DNA of 64,000 nucleotides from Burkholderiales bacterium 8X (GCA_902506565.1 LR732703.1:310689-374688); one strand, 5' to 3'; shown: positions 8,901 through 18,155, numbered from the stretch's first letter. Notes: generated from the letters alone by a model not told the origin. Made by a program: numbers and translations.

Positions 8901-10457
8901 CTACTGGAACGCCACTTCGGCGAAGCTGCGCAGCTTGCGGCTGTGCAGCCGGCTCGAGCCTTCCGCTCGCAGCAGCTCGATCGCGGCCATGCCGATGCGC
9001 AGATGCTGCTCGACGCGCTCCCGATAGAAGTGATTCGCCATGCCCGGCAGCTTGATCTCGCCGTGCAGCGGCTTGTCGCTGACGCAGAGCAAGGTGCCGT
9101 AGGGCACCCGAAACCGGAAGCCATTGGCGGCGATGGTGGCGCTTTCCATGTCGAGCGCGACCGCCCGGCTCTGGCTGAAGCGCCGCTGCGGCTGGTTGCC
9201 GGGCAAGAGCTCCCAGTTGCGGTTGTCGGTGCTGGCCACCGTGCCGGTCCGCATGATCTTCTTGAGCTCGGTGCCCTGCATGCCGGTGACCTCGGCCACG
9301 GCTTCCTCGAGCGCGAGCTGGATCTCCGACAGGGCCGGGATCGGCACCCACAGTGGCAGTTCCTCGTCCAGCACATGGTCTTCGCGCACGTAGGCATGCG
9401 CCAGCACGTAGTCGCCGAGTTGCTGGCCCTGCCGCAGGCCGGCGCAGTGCCCCAGCATCATCCAGGCATGCGGTCGCAACACCGCGACATGGTCGGTGAT
9501 GGTCTTGGCATTGGCCGGCCCGACGCCGATGTTGACCATCGTGATGCCGGTACGGTCCTCGCGAACCAGGTGGTAGGCCGGCATCTGCGGCAGCCGCGGC
9601 GGCACCGTGCCCTGGCTGCCGTCGAGCAAGCTCGCATACACCTGGCTCTCGCCGGCAGCCAGGCCGCGGCGGCGGGTCACCACGTTGCCGGGCTCGATGA
9701 AGGCGATGTATTCGCTCGCCGGATCGGTCATGGCCTCGTGCCCGAGGCGCACGAACTCGTCGATGTAGAACTGGTAGTTGGTGAACAGCACGAAGTTCTG
9801 GAACCACTCGGGCGCGGTGCCGGTGTAGTGGCGCAGGCGGTGCAGCGAATAGTCGACCCGCGCCGCGGTAAAGAGCGACAGCGGCTGGGCCTCGCCGGGA
9901 CTCGGCTCGAAGGTGCCGTTGGCGATGCCGTCGTCCATTGCGCCCAGGTCGGGCAGGTCGAACACGTCGCGCATCAGCGCCCGGCGGTCGGCTGAGAGCG
10001 TGCCCTCGATGTGTTCGTTCTCGGCGAACGAGAAGTGGATGGGTATCGGCTGGGTGCTGGTGCCGATCTCGATCTCGACCTGGTGGTTCTCGAGCAGCAA
10101 CCTGAACTGCTCCAGGTAGTAGCGGCTGAACAGGTCGGGTCGGGTCAGCGTGGTTTCGTAGCGGCCGGGCGCTGCCACGAAGCCGTAGCTGAGCGCCGCA
10201 TTGGCAGGCGGCGTATGCCGGGCGGCGGTGGCGGTCTGCACGCGCGCGAACGGATAGCAGGCCCGCACCCGTCCCGGCAGGGCCTCGCCGGCAACGAAGC
10301 GCAGCATGCTGTCGCGCAGGTGGCGGAGGCCGCTGTTGTAGATCAGCTGCACCTGCGCGAGCGCGGCGGCCGGGTCGGTGAATCGGGCGGGTGCGATGAA
10401 GGCGGGCATGTACGGCATGGCTCGATGGGTGTAAACGTCGTCGGTATTGGCGGACAT
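8901..10457 (-). CDS. amn: AMP nucleosidase
   Basis: A 518-residue enzyme that hydrolyses AMP to adenine and ribose 5-phosphate, balancing the adenylate pool. The N-terminal AMP nucleosidase domain (about residues 20-190) precedes a nucleoside-phosphorylase-fold catalytic domain with NIGVGPANAKTITDHVAVLR and AVALDMESATIAANGF, the latter being the conserved base/ribose-binding Met-Glu segment. The ATG has a GCAGGAG site. It follows gor by 22 bases on the same strand. Confidence 0.95.
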   Translation of the reverse strand: MSANTDDVYTHRAMPYMPAFIAPARFTDPAAALAQVQLIYNSGLRHLRDSMLRFVAGEALPGRVRACYPFARVQTATAARHTPPANAALSYGFVAAPGRYETTLTRPDLFSRYYLEQFRLLLENHQVEIEIGTSTQPIPIHFSFAENEHIEGTLSADRRALMRDVFDLPDLGAMDDGIANGTFEPSPGEAQPLSLFTAARVDYSLHRLRHYTGTAPEWFQNFVLFTNYQFYIDEFVRLGHEAMTDPASEYIAFIEPGNVVTRRRGLAAGESQVYASLLDGSQGTVPPRLPQMPAYHLVREDRTGITMVNIGVGPANAKTITDHVAVLRPHAWMMLGHCAGLRQGQQLGDYVLAHAYVREDHVLDEELPLWVPIPALSEIQLALEEAVAEVTGMQGTELKKIMRTGTVASTDNRNWELLPGNQPQRRFSQSRAVALDMESATIAANGFRFRVPYGTLLCVSDKPLHGEIKLPGMANHFYRERVEQHLRIGMAAIELLRAEGSSRLHSRKLRSFAEVAFQ

Positions 10458-10479
10458 TGTGGGCCGCTCCTGCGACAGT

Positions 10480-11841
10480 TCAACCCGGCATCGGCTCGCG
10501 CATGGTCACGAATTCTTCGGCTGCGGTCGGATGGATGCCGATGGTGGAGTCGAAGTCGGCCTTGGTCGCGCCGGCCCGCATCGCCACCGCGAAACCCTGC
10601 ACGATCTCGCCGGCGTCCGCGCCCACCATGTGCAGCCCGACCACCCGATCGCTGGCCTGGTCGACGATCAGCTTCATGAAGGTGCGCTCGTGGCTTCCGG
10701 AGAGCGTATGGCGCAACGCCCGGAACTCGCTGCTGAAGATGTGGACCTTGCCGAACTTCATGCGTGCAGCGGCCTCGGTGTAGCCGCAGGTGCCGATGTT
10801 CGGATGGGTGAAGACGGCGGTGGGCGTGAACTGGTAGTCGAGCTTTCGCCGGCTCTTGCCGAAGAGCGCATCCACCACCACCATCGCCTCGGCCAGCGCC
10901 ACCGGGGTCAGCTGCTGCTGGGTCGACACGTCGCCGACCGCGAAGATCGAGGGCACCGAGGTCCGATAGTGCGCGTCCACCACCACGCTCCCGTTCGGCC
11001 CGGTGGCCACGCCGGCTGCTTCGAGCCCGAGCCCGGCGGTGTTGGGCACCCGGCCGGTCGCGTAGAGGATGGTGTCGGCCTCGATCCGCTGGCCTCGGGA
11101 CAGCATGGCGCACAGGCGGCCGTCGTCCTGCCTGGTGATCATGTCGATCACGGTGTTGAAGCGCAGGTCGATGCCGGCACCGCTCATTTCCTTGGCGAGG
11201 AACTGGCGCACGTCCTCGTCGAAGCCGTTGAGGATGTGCGCGGTGCGCTGGAGCAGCGTGACCTCGGCGCCCAGGCCGTTGAAGATCGACGCCATCTCGC
11301 AGGCGATATAGCCGCCGCCGACCACCAGGAGGCGCCGCGGGAACGGATCGAGGTCGAACATCGCGTCGGACACCACGATGTGCTCGCGACCAGCGACCTC
11401 GGGCACGAAGGGCATGCCGCCGGTCGCGATCAGGATGTGCTTGGCGCTGAATTCCTTGTCATCGACGCGGACCGTGTGCGCATCGACGAACTGGGCCCAG
11501 CCCTGGATCAGCTGCACGCGGGCGCCTTCCAGCATGCTCCGGTACACGCCGTTGAGGCGCTTGATTTCGCGGGCCCGGTTCTCCTTGAGCTGCTGCCAGT
11601 CGAATGCCGGCGGCTCCGGGATCTTCCAGCCGTAGCCGGCGGCTTCGGCGAAGGATTCGGCATAGCCGGCCGCGTAGCTGTAGAGCTTCTTGGGAATGCA
11701 GCCCACGTTGACGCAGGTACCGCCGAGTTCCGCGCATTCGGCCAGTGCCACGCGCGCGCCGTGCTGAGCCGCCATGCGTGCGGCACGGACACCGCCGCTG
11801 CCGCCGCCAATCACGAAAAGGTCGAAGTCGAATGCTCGCAT
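10480..11841 (-). CDS. gor: Glutathione-disulfide reductase
   Basis: A 453-residue flavoprotein that regenerates GSH from GSSG with NADPH. FAD-binding GGGSGGVRAARMAA is at the N-terminus, and the redox disulfide is C43/C48 in GGTCVNVGCIPKKL. The NADPH-binding GGGYIACEMA is central, and the dimer-interface catalytic His lies in IGIHPTAAEEFVTMR. The start has a strong AAGGAG site. It is probably co-transcribed with amn. Confidence 0.95.
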   Translation of the reverse strand: MRAFDFDLFVIGGGSGGVRAARMAAQHGARVALAECAELGGTCVNVGCIPKKLYSYAAGYAESFAEAAGYGWKIPEPPAFDWQQLKENRAREIKRLNGVYRSMLEGARVQLIQGWAQFVDAHTVRVDDKEFSAKHILIATGGMPFVPEVAGREHIVVSDAMFDLDPFPRRLLVVGGGYIACEMASIFNGLGAEVTLLQRTAHILNGFDEDVRQFLAKEMSGAGIDLRFNTVIDMITRQDDGRLCAMLSRGQRIEADTILYATGRVPNTAGLGLEAAGVATGPNGSVVVDAHYRTSVPSIFAVGDVSTQQQLTPVALAEAMVVVDALFGKSRRKLDYQFTPTAVFTHPNIGTCGYTEAAARMKFGKVHIFSSEFRALRHTLSGSHERTFMKLIVDQASDRVVGLHMVGADAGEIVQGFAVAMRAGATKADFDSTIGIHPTAAEEFVTMREPMPG

Positions 11842-11925
11842 GGGTTGCTCCTTGTGCGATCGACTTTAGCCGGCCGCGGGCGGGTTGCGCCCGTCGGCCG
11901 GATTTGGGGGGCAGCGATGCGTTGG

Positions 11926-14040
11926 CTAGGGTCGGTCGCCGAGCGCAGGTTGGCTCGAAGGCGAACCCGGCCCACCGCCGCCGCCGCGCTGCATCTGCTG
12001 CTGGCGCTGCAACTGCTGCTGAACTTGTTGCTGCTGCTGTTGCAGGCCGCGCTGCTGCGCTTCGGCCGCCTGCCGCATGGCGTTTTGCTGCTGCATCTGC
12101 ATGGCCTGCTGCGCTTGTTGAGCCTGTTGCGCTTGCTGGGCCTGCCGCATCGCGTTCTGTTGCTGGGCCTGCATCTGCTGGGCTTGCAGCGCCTGTTGCT
12201 GCTGGGCCTGGAACTGCAGTTGCTGTTGCTGCTGCGCCCGCAGTGCCTGCTGCTGCATCTGCTGCATCTGTTGGGCTTGTTGAGCTTGTTGAGCCTGTTG
12301 AGCCTGCTGCATCTGCTGAGCCTGCGCTGCCCGCTGCTGCATCTCCTGCTGCTGCCGAACGCCTTGTTGCTGTTGCTGCTGCAATTGCTGCTGCTGGATC
12401 AGGGCGCGTTGCGGGTCCTGCCCCGCGCGCTGTGCATCTCGCTGCTGGCGGAAAGCTTCCCGCTGCTGCAGCTCCTGCGCCTGTTGTTGCTGTTGTTGCT
12501 GTTGCCGGAAGGCGTCCTGCGGGCGTCCGAAGCCCTGAGAGCCCGCGAGCGGTGGCTGTTGCTGCATCTGCTGCTGCATCTGCATCTGCTGGCGCTGCTG
12601 GAGCTGCTGCTGCCGCACCATTTCGCGTTGTTGCTGCTGCGGCTGGCCGCCGAACGGCGTTCCAGCCATGCGCCCACCGCCACCCTGGAAGGCAGGCGGC
12701 ACGGCCACCGCACGTCCGAAGCCACCGTTGCCCCGGTCGCCGCGCAACGGCACCGGCGCCGCCATGCCGACCTGCGCCGCGCCGAGCCGGTCCCCCGGCA
12801 GCCGGACGATGTCGCGCCGACCCCAGCCGCCGCGACCGAAGACGTCCACCGGCACCACGGTCACCGCGCCGGGGTTGCTGCGATGCACGAACTCGCCGTT
12901 GCGGACCGCGCTGCGCTGCTGGTAGGCCGCGGCACGATTGGCCTCGTCGATATAGCGCTGGCTTGCCCGATAGCCCGGCCGCCACGCCTCGCCGGGCGCG
13001 AGCGGGAACCAGCCGACGCCGTTGCGCCCGTTGCCGATCGAGAAGCCGGCGCTCGCGCCCGATCCGCCGACGAAGCCGACCACCGCCGGCGAGTAGACCG
13101 GCCGTGCATTGACCCGCCCCGGCACCCAGCCCCAGCGCGGACCGATGCGCGCCCAGCGGCCGTAGTGCGACGGCGCGAAGCCCCAAGGCGCGGCGTCCAC
13201 CCAGGTCCAGCCCCAGGGTGCGACATCGACCCATTGACCATCGCGGTAAGGCGCCCAGTCGGCGTCGACGTTGCGGGGGTACCAGACGCTGCCGTACTCC
13301 GCCTCGTTGCGCCAGTCGCCGTAGGCATCGAGCTGCTGGTAGCCGACCACGTCGCGGGAAACGTAGCGTGCCGAGAGCGATTGCTCTTCGAGCCGGTCGC
13401 GCTCGGCGACCCATTGGTCGAAGCCCCGCTCCGGCCGGGGCGCCGGGCCGCCGGCAGCCGCCAGGTTGCGGCCGGAGAGCGCGAGTTGCTGGTTGGCCGC
13501 GAGGCGGACGGATTCGCCGGCCTCGCCCCGCAGCGTCGCGCTGCCGACAGCCACGGCGACGTGGGTAGCGTCCGCGCCCGGGTCGGCATCGATCCGGTAG
13601 TCCCCCGGCCCGTCGACCATCAGCTCGAGGTTGTCGGTGCCGATCTCGACCCGGTCGCGGGCGCCGCCTTCGCGAACACGCAACTGCGCGCTGCCTTGCT
13701 CGAGCGTGATGCGGATGCTGTCGTCGTCCAGCTCGTCGAACTGGATGGCGGTGCGTCCGTCGACCCGCAAGGTGGTCGAGCCGATGCTGAGTTCGGCCCG
13801 GGCGTTGCTGTCGGTCCAGAGCCGGTCGCCGGTGGTGATCGGCCGGTTCGGCGCGATTTCGTACCAGCTGTCGTCGCCGGCCGGCGAATAGGTCACGGTG
13901 CCCTGGTGCTGGTTGACGCGGGCGACACGGCCCGGCGGGTCTTGCTGTGCGGCTACGTGCAGGGACGCGGCCATCAAGGCGATGCCGACGAGCCACGCCT
14001 TGGCGACGTCGGTTGGTTTGCTCAACTGGAAAATGCTCAT
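11926..14040 (-). CDS. FecR-domain/DUF6600 exported protein with a glutamine-rich C-terminal tail
   Basis: A 704-residue protein with a signal peptide (AWLVGIALMAASLHVAAQ), so it is exported. Residues of about 35-200 resemble a FecR domain (TGDRLWTDSNARAEL, TLRVDGRTAIQFDEL). Residues 230-340 hold Trp/Gly/Pro-rich repeats such as WVDVAPWGWTWVDAAPWGFAP of the DUF6600 type. From about residue 460 the protein is dominated by Gln with Met, Ala and Arg (QQAQQAQQAQQAQQMQQMQ), ending GGGGGPGSPSS. No sigma/anti-sigma partner is adjacent. Function unknown; a cell-envelope role is inferred from the signal peptide. Confidence 0.85.
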   Translation of the reverse strand: MSIFQLSKPTDVAKAWLVGIALMAASLHVAAQQDPPGRVARVNQHQGTVTYSPAGDDSWYEIAPNRPITTGDRLWTDSNARAELSIGSTTLRVDGRTAIQFDELDDDSIRITLEQGSAQLRVREGGARDRVEIGTDNLELMVDGPGDYRIDADPGADATHVAVAVGSATLRGEAGESVRLAANQQLALSGRNLAAAGGPAPRPERGFDQWVAERDRLEEQSLSARYVSRDVVGYQQLDAYGDWRNEAEYGSVWYPRNVDADWAPYRDGQWVDVAPWGWTWVDAAPWGFAPSHYGRWARIGPRWGWVPGRVNARPVYSPAVVGFVGGSGASAGFSIGNGRNGVGWFPLAPGEAWRPGYRASQRYIDEANRAAAYQQRSAVRNGEFVHRSNPGAVTVVPVDVFGRGGWGRRDIVRLPGDRLGAAQVGMAAPVPLRGDRGNGGFGRAVAVPPAFQGGGGRMAGTPFGGQPQQQQREMVRQQQLQQRQQMQMQQQMQQQPPLAGSQGFGRPQDAFRQQQQQQQQAQELQQREAFRQQRDAQRAGQDPQRALIQQQQLQQQQQQGVRQQQEMQQRAAQAQQMQQAQQAQQAQQAQQMQQMQQQALRAQQQQQLQFQAQQQQALQAQQMQAQQQNAMRQAQQAQQAQQAQQAMQMQQQNAMRQAAEAQQRGLQQQQQQVQQQLQRQQQMQRGGGGGPGSPSSQPALGDRP
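11985..12660. repeat. CAG/CTG-type trinucleotide-rich tract encoding the poly-Gln tail
   Basis: About 675 bases in which CTG, TTG and TGC trinucleotides (CAG/CAA codons on the coding strand) recur with short interruptions, producing runs of up to eight Gln and a QQA repeat series around 12270-12310. The tract is low-complexity and likely to vary in length between strains. Confidence 0.85.
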
Positions 14041-14317
14041 CGCTCGCCCTCTCGCTTTGTCGTTCGAACGACCTGTTCAACGCATGAAGGATGCGCCCGG
14101 TCGGCATCGGCTTTGCAAAGCCTGCGCAAAGTACCGCGCGCGCGGCGAAAGTGGATGTAAGCCCCGGCCACCAGGCTTGGCGAGCGGATGCGCCGGTCGG
14201 CGGGGGCGCCGCAGCCTGCTGGGCGGCCGCGCGGCTCGGCTCGGCTCTGGCAATGGCAGCAGGCTCCCGGGCCGCCGCGCCCAGCTCGAATCGAGCGGCT
14301 CGGCAGATTGGCTCGGT
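14041..14317. other. Intergenic region upstream of the FecR/DUF6600 gene
   Basis: It holds the leader of the FecR/DUF6600 gene and the 3' flank of dctM. A short perfect inverted repeat GCTCGA-A-TCGAGC lies near 14285-14297. I see no gene, RNA or convincing promoter. Confidence 0.4.
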
Positions 14318-16348
14318 TTATTTATAGAGCAGTTGCGGCAGCCACAGCCCGATCTGCGGCCAGACGTAGAGCAGCACGATCGCCAGCACCTGGATCCCCA
14401 TGAAGGGCAGCATGCCGAGGAAGATCTGGTTCAAGGAGACATGAGGCGGGCTGACGCCCTTCAGGTAGAACGCAGCCATCGCGACCGGCGGCGACAGGAA
14501 GGCGGTCTGCAGGTTCATGGCGACCAGCAGGCCGAAGAAGAGCGGATCGACCCCGAAGTTATCGAGCAGCGGAATGAAGATCGGCATGAAGATGACGATG
14601 ATCTCGGTCCATTCGAGCGGCCAGCCGAGCAGGAAGATGATGACCTGGCTCAGCACCAGGAACTGCACCTGGCTGAGGTTCATGCTCAGCACCCATTCCT
14701 CCACCAGCTGCTGCCCGCCCAGGAGCGCGAAGGCGGCCGAGAAGATTGCCGAGCCGACGAACAGCCAGCAGACCATCGCGGAGGTTTTCGCCGTCAGAAA
14801 GACCGACTCCTTCAGCACGCCCAGGGTGAGCCGGCGATAGGCCGCCGCCAGCAGGAACCCGCCCAGCGCGCCCATGGCCGCGGCTTCGGTCGGCGTCGCG
14901 AGCCCCAGCACGATCGACCCGAGCACCGCGATGATGAGCGCCATCAGCGGGAAGAAGGATGCCAGCAGCATCTTGAAGATCTCGAGCCGCGCGAAGCTCA
15001 GGAACAGGTAGAAGAGCGTGACCAGCGCGCCGAGCACCGCGAAGCAGACCCACCACCAGGTCGGCGCATCGCGAAGCGTGTCGGGCGCCGCCTGTTCGGC
15101 CGCCGCCCCGGCTGCGGGCACGGGCGCCGACCTGGTCTCGGCAGCGCTTCCGGCAGGCGGCGCGGAACTCGCGCCGGCGGGTGACGGCAAAGCGCCTGCG
15201 GTCGCTTCCGCCGGCTCCGCGAGCCCGCCCGCCGCCGGTGTCGGCTCGGCGAGCCCGCCTTCGGCCGGTGGCTCGGCCAGTCCGCCTTCAGCGGGCGGTT
15301 CGGCCAATCCGCCGCCGGCTTCCGGTTCGGCGAGGCCGGAGCCCGAGCCGCCGGCGTCGCCGCGAGAGGCGCCGATTTCCTCGATCGCATAGCGCTCCTG
15401 TGCCGCGACATGCGTCACCGATCGGTAGCTGGTGGTCGCCACCAATGCAAAGAGCAGGCCGGGCAGCAACACGATGCCGAGCTGCTTCAGCAGATGCGAC
15501 AGCGGCACGCCGGCGTTGCGCTTGCCTTTCAGGGCAGCAAGCAGCCCGCCCATGGCGTGCCGATCGCCGTCGGTGGTCAGCTGCTGCGTGAGCGGCGGCA
15601 ACTTGACGACGCGGTCTGCCGCGGAGAGCGGCGGTGCCCACGCCGGCTTGATCTTGGCGACGATGATCACGTACAGGATGTAGAGCGACGCAAGCATCAG
15701 GCCGGGGAAGAAGGCGCCGGCGTAGAGCTGCACCACCGACACGCCGGCGGTCGCGCCATAGACGATCAGCAGCACCGACGGCGGGATCAGGATGCCGAGG
15801 CAGCCGCCCGCGGTGATGGCGCCGGCCGCGATCGGAATGCTGTAGCCGGCACGCAGCATCGCGGGCAGGGCCAGCAGCCCCATCAAGGTCACCACCGCGC
15901 CCACGATGCCGGTGGCGGTCGCGAAGATGGTGCAGGTGACGAGCGTGGCCACCGCCAGCGCGCCTGGAAGCCGCGCCATCGCCAGGTGCAGGCTCTTGAA
16001 CAGCGTCTCGATCAGGTTGGCGCGCTCGACCAGGTAGCCCATGAAGACGAAGAGCGGCACTGCGATCAGCACGTCGTTCGACATGGTCTTGTAGGCGGAC
16101 TGCACCATCAGGTCGAGCGTTCGCGTGGTGTCGCCGTGGTAGGCGAACCAGGTGAAGATCATGCCCATGCCCATCAGCGTGAACGCGGTCGGAAAGCCCA
16201 GCATGATGGCCACCACCACCAGCGACAGCATGAGGAGGCCGAGATGCCCGTCGGTGATGGTCTCGACCCGCAGCAGCATCACGGCTGCCGCCGCCACGAT
16301 CACGAACATGAACGACAGGCCGAACCAGAGTTCCTTGCGAATCCTCAT
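14318..16348 (-). CDS. dctM: TRAP transporter large permease subunit, with unusual central insertion
   Basis: A 676-residue multi-spanning inner-membrane protein that carries substrate using a sodium or proton gradient. DctM hallmarks are MLGFPTAFTLMGMGMIF, LMGLLALPAMLRAGYS, GGCLGILIPPSVLLIVYG and LGLATPTEAAAMGALGGF. Typical DctM is about 425 residues. Here roughly 190-230 extra residues lie in the middle, including two further hydrophobic segments and a Gly/Ala/Pro/Glu linker with five GLAEP units. The start overlaps the dctQ stop by ATGA. Substrate unknown. Confidence 0.92.
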   Translation of the reverse strand: MRIRKELWFGLSFMFVIVAAAAVMLLRVETITDGHLGLLMLSLVVVAIMLGFPTAFTLMGMGMIFTWFAYHGDTTRTLDLMVQSAYKTMSNDVLIAVPLFVFMGYLVERANLIETLFKSLHLAMARLPGALAVATLVTCTIFATATGIVGAVVTLMGLLALPAMLRAGYSIPIAAGAITAGGCLGILIPPSVLLIVYGATAGVSVVQLYAGAFFPGLMLASLYILYVIIVAKIKPAWAPPLSAADRVVKLPPLTQQLTTDGDRHAMGGLLAALKGKRNAGVPLSHLLKQLGIVLLPGLLFALVATTSYRSVTHVAAQERYAIEEIGASRGDAGGSGSGLAEPEAGGGLAEPPAEGGLAEPPAEGGLAEPTPAAGGLAEPAEATAGALPSPAGASSAPPAGSAAETRSAPVPAAGAAAEQAAPDTLRDAPTWWWVCFAVLGALVTLFYLFLSFARLEIFKMLLASFFPLMALIIAVLGSIVLGLATPTEAAAMGALGGFLLAAAYRRLTLGVLKESVFLTAKTSAMVCWLFVGSAIFSAAFALLGGQQLVEEWVLSMNLSQVQFLVLSQVIIFLLGWPLEWTEIIVIFMPIFIPLLDNFGVDPLFFGLLVAMNLQTAFLSPPVAMAAFYLKGVSPPHVSLNQIFLGMLPFMGIQVLAIVLLYVWPQIGLWLPQLLYK
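15210..15345. repeat. GLAEP-encoding imperfect tandem repeat within dctM
   Basis: Five imperfect copies of a unit encoding G(G/S)GLAEPx, spaced roughly 27-33 bases, covering about residues 333-380 of the permease. The DNA shows GGCTCGGC(C/G)A and related words repeated. The repeated segment is predicted to lie in a soluble loop. Confidence 0.85.
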
Positions 16349-16965
16349 CGCGATGCCTCCTTGGCGATCACGACCCGGTCGAGTGCCTGGATGTCTTCGT
16401 CGCGCACATGCACCATCTGCTTGAGTTTCTCGACGTCGACTTCCTCGACATCCTCGCCGCGCAGCGGCCAGGCGCCGTCGCGGATGCACAGCACGCAGCG
16501 CACGATCTCGACCAAGCCTTGCAGCAGCAGCGTGATGCCGGCGAGCGGAATGATGTACTTGAACGGGTAGAGCGGAAGCGGATCGGCCGAGAAGGTCTGC
16601 TCGCGGATCGCGAGCGATTCGCCCGCATAGATCCATCCGGCCCAGGTCAGGGCGACGATGCCCGGCATGAAGAACACGATGTAGAGCAGCAGGTCGAAGA
16701 TCGCCTGCGTGCGCGGCCTGAAGAAGCCGTACAGCACGTCGCCGCGCACGTGGCCGTTCTTGCTCAGGGTGTAGGCGCCGGCGGTCATGAAGAGCGCGCC
16801 GTACAGCATGATCTGCGCGTCGAGCACCCAGGCGTGAGGGCGATTGAGCGCATAGCGGCTGAACACCTCCCAGCTGATGAGAAGCGTGAGCAGCACCGCG
16901 CACCAGGCGAAGGTCTTGCCGATGAAGGTCGAGAAACGGTCGACGGCCAACAACAGGGGTTGCAT
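16345..16965 (-). CDS. dctQ: TRAP transporter small permease subunit
   Basis: A 206-residue four-helix membrane subunit of the TRAP transporter. The start MQPLLLAVDRFSTFIGK begins the first helix, and the family motif SWEVFSRYALNRPHAW follows. A C-terminal cytoplasmic tail with EEVDVEKLKQM is longer than average. The frame remains open 243 bases upstream, but that part runs into dctP and is not DctQ-like. It lies between dctP and dctM and overlaps dctM by ATGA. Confidence 0.92.
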   Translation of the reverse strand: MQPLLLAVDRFSTFIGKTFAWCAVLLTLLISWEVFSRYALNRPHAWVLDAQIMLYGALFMTAGAYTLSKNGHVRGDVLYGFFRPRTQAIFDLLLYIVFFMPGIVALTWAGWIYAGESLAIREQTFSADPLPLYPFKYIIPLAGITLLLQGLVEIVRCVLCIRDGAWPLRGEDVEEVDVEKLKQMVHVRDEDIQALDRVVIAKEASR

Positions 16966-16993
16966 GGGGATCCTGGCCGGCGGCCAAAAGGAA

Positions 16994-17016
16994 GAGGGGC
17001 ACCGGCGGTGCCCCTC
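16994..17016 (-). terminator. Intercistronic hairpin between dctP and dctQ
   Basis: A perfect 10-base inverted repeat, GAGGGGCACC / GGTGCCCCTC, with a three-base loop in the 68-base gap after dctP. There is no strong T-run on the coding strand, so it may act as a partial terminator or 3' mRNA stabiliser, giving more binding protein than permease. Confidence 0.55.
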
Positions 17017-17033
17017 GATACCGACGACTCGAC

Positions 17034-18155
17034 TCAGGACTTCTTGGGCTGCTGCTGGCGCCCGAAGTAGTGGTTGTAGGCCATCTTGAAGTCGACCGAG
17101 TAATCGTTCTGCCACTGGCCGGCACGCTCGGCGAAGGCGCGCTGCGAATCGAGCACCTTCTTGAAGAGCGGGTTCTCGGCGGACTTCTTGGCGATCACCT
17201 TGTCCCAAGAGGCCAGCTGGGCGCGCAGGATGGCGTCAGGTGTCTTGTAGAACTTGATGCCGGCCTTCTTCAGCTCGATGTAGTCCTGCGAATTCCGCTC
17301 GATCGCCTTCCAGCTCATGTCGGCACTCGCGGCCTGCACCGCGTAGTCGATGATCGAGCGCAGCTCTTGCGGCAGCGCCTGCAGCTTGCCCTTGTTGAAC
17401 AGGATCTCGAACTGCTCGCCGCTCTGGTGGAAGCTTTGCAGCATGCAGTTCTTGGCGACGTCCGGGAAGCCGAGCACCCGATCGCTCGAGGCGTTGTTGA
17501 ACTCGGCCGCGTCGATCAGGCCGCGGTCGAGCGCCGGCACGATCTCGCCGCCCGGCAGCGGGTTGACCGCGGTGCCCATGTCGGTGAAGACGTCGACCGC
17601 CAGGCCGACGGTGCGGAACTTCAGGCCCTTCATGTCCTCGACCTTGGCCACCGGCTTCTTGAACCAGCCGAGCGGCTGGGTGGGCATCGGGCCGTAGACA
17701 TACGAAACCACGTCGAGGTTGAGGCTCTTGTAGATTTCCTCGACCAGCGCCTTGCCGCCGCCGTAGTTGTGCCAGGCCAGGATCATGTTGGCGTCCATGC
17801 CGAAGGCGGGGCCCGAACCCCACAGCGCCAACGCCGAGTTCTTGCCGTACCAGTAAGCCAGCACGCCATGGCCGCCGTCCAGCGTGCCCTTGCCAACCGC
17901 GTCGAGCAGCTGAAACGCCGGCACCACGGCGCCCGCGGGGAGCACCTCGATCTTCAGGCGGCTACCCGCCATGTCGTTGACCTTCTTGGCGAAGTCCTGC
18001 GCGTACTCGTGGAAGATGTCCTTCGACGGCCAGGTGCTCTGGAACCGAAGCGAGGTGGTCTGCGCCATGCTCACCATCGGCGCCGACATTGCACCGGCGG
18101 CCACGGCGGCCCCCTTGAGAAGACTGCGGCGCCGATTGGGCGATTTCTCTGACAT
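17034..18155 (-). CDS. dctP: TRAP transporter substrate-binding protein with Tat-type signal
   Basis: A 373-residue periplasmic solute receptor. The N-terminus NRRRSLLKGAAVAAGAMSAP is a twin-arginine signal, suggesting export in folded form. Core DctP features include LKIEVLPAGAVVPAFQLLDA, GLKFRTVGLAVDVF and the ligand-binding GGEIVPALDRGLIDAAEF. The MSEKSP start is chosen because GGAG lies 8 bases upstream; an ATG six codons earlier is possible. The sequence style resembles receptors for organic anions such as 2-oxo or hydroxy acids, but the ligand is not determined. Confidence 0.93.
   Translation of the reverse strand: MSEKSPNRRRSLLKGAAVAAGAMSAPMVSMAQTTSLRFQSTWPSKDIFHEYAQDFAKKVNDMAGSRLKIEVLPAGAVVPAFQLLDAVGKGTLDGGHGVLAYWYGKNSALALWGSGPAFGMDANMILAWHNYGGGKALVEEIYKSLNLDVVSYVYGPMPTQPLGWFKKPVAKVEDMKGLKFRTVGLAVDVFTDMGTAVNPLPGGEIVPALDRGLIDAAEFNNASSDRVLGFPDVAKNCMLQSFHQSGEQFEILFNKGKLQALPQELRSIIDYAVQAASADMSWKAIERNSQDYIELKKAGIKFYKTPDAILRAQLASWDKVIAKKSAENPLFKKVLDSQRAFAERAGQWQNDYSVDFKMAYNHYFGRQQQPKKS

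Noticed and set aside
11985..12660. CRISPR-like or satellite array in the repetitive tract
   Set aside because: Units are three bases long with no spacers and lie in one coding frame, so it is a coding trinucleotide tract and not an array.
10447..14160. A 1237-codon open frame on the plus strand across gor and the FecR/DUF6600 gene
   Set aside because: It is antisense to two well-supported genes. Its Leu-rich part simply mirrors the CAG/CTG tract of the poly-Gln tail, and the rest has no recognisable domain or ribosome-binding site.
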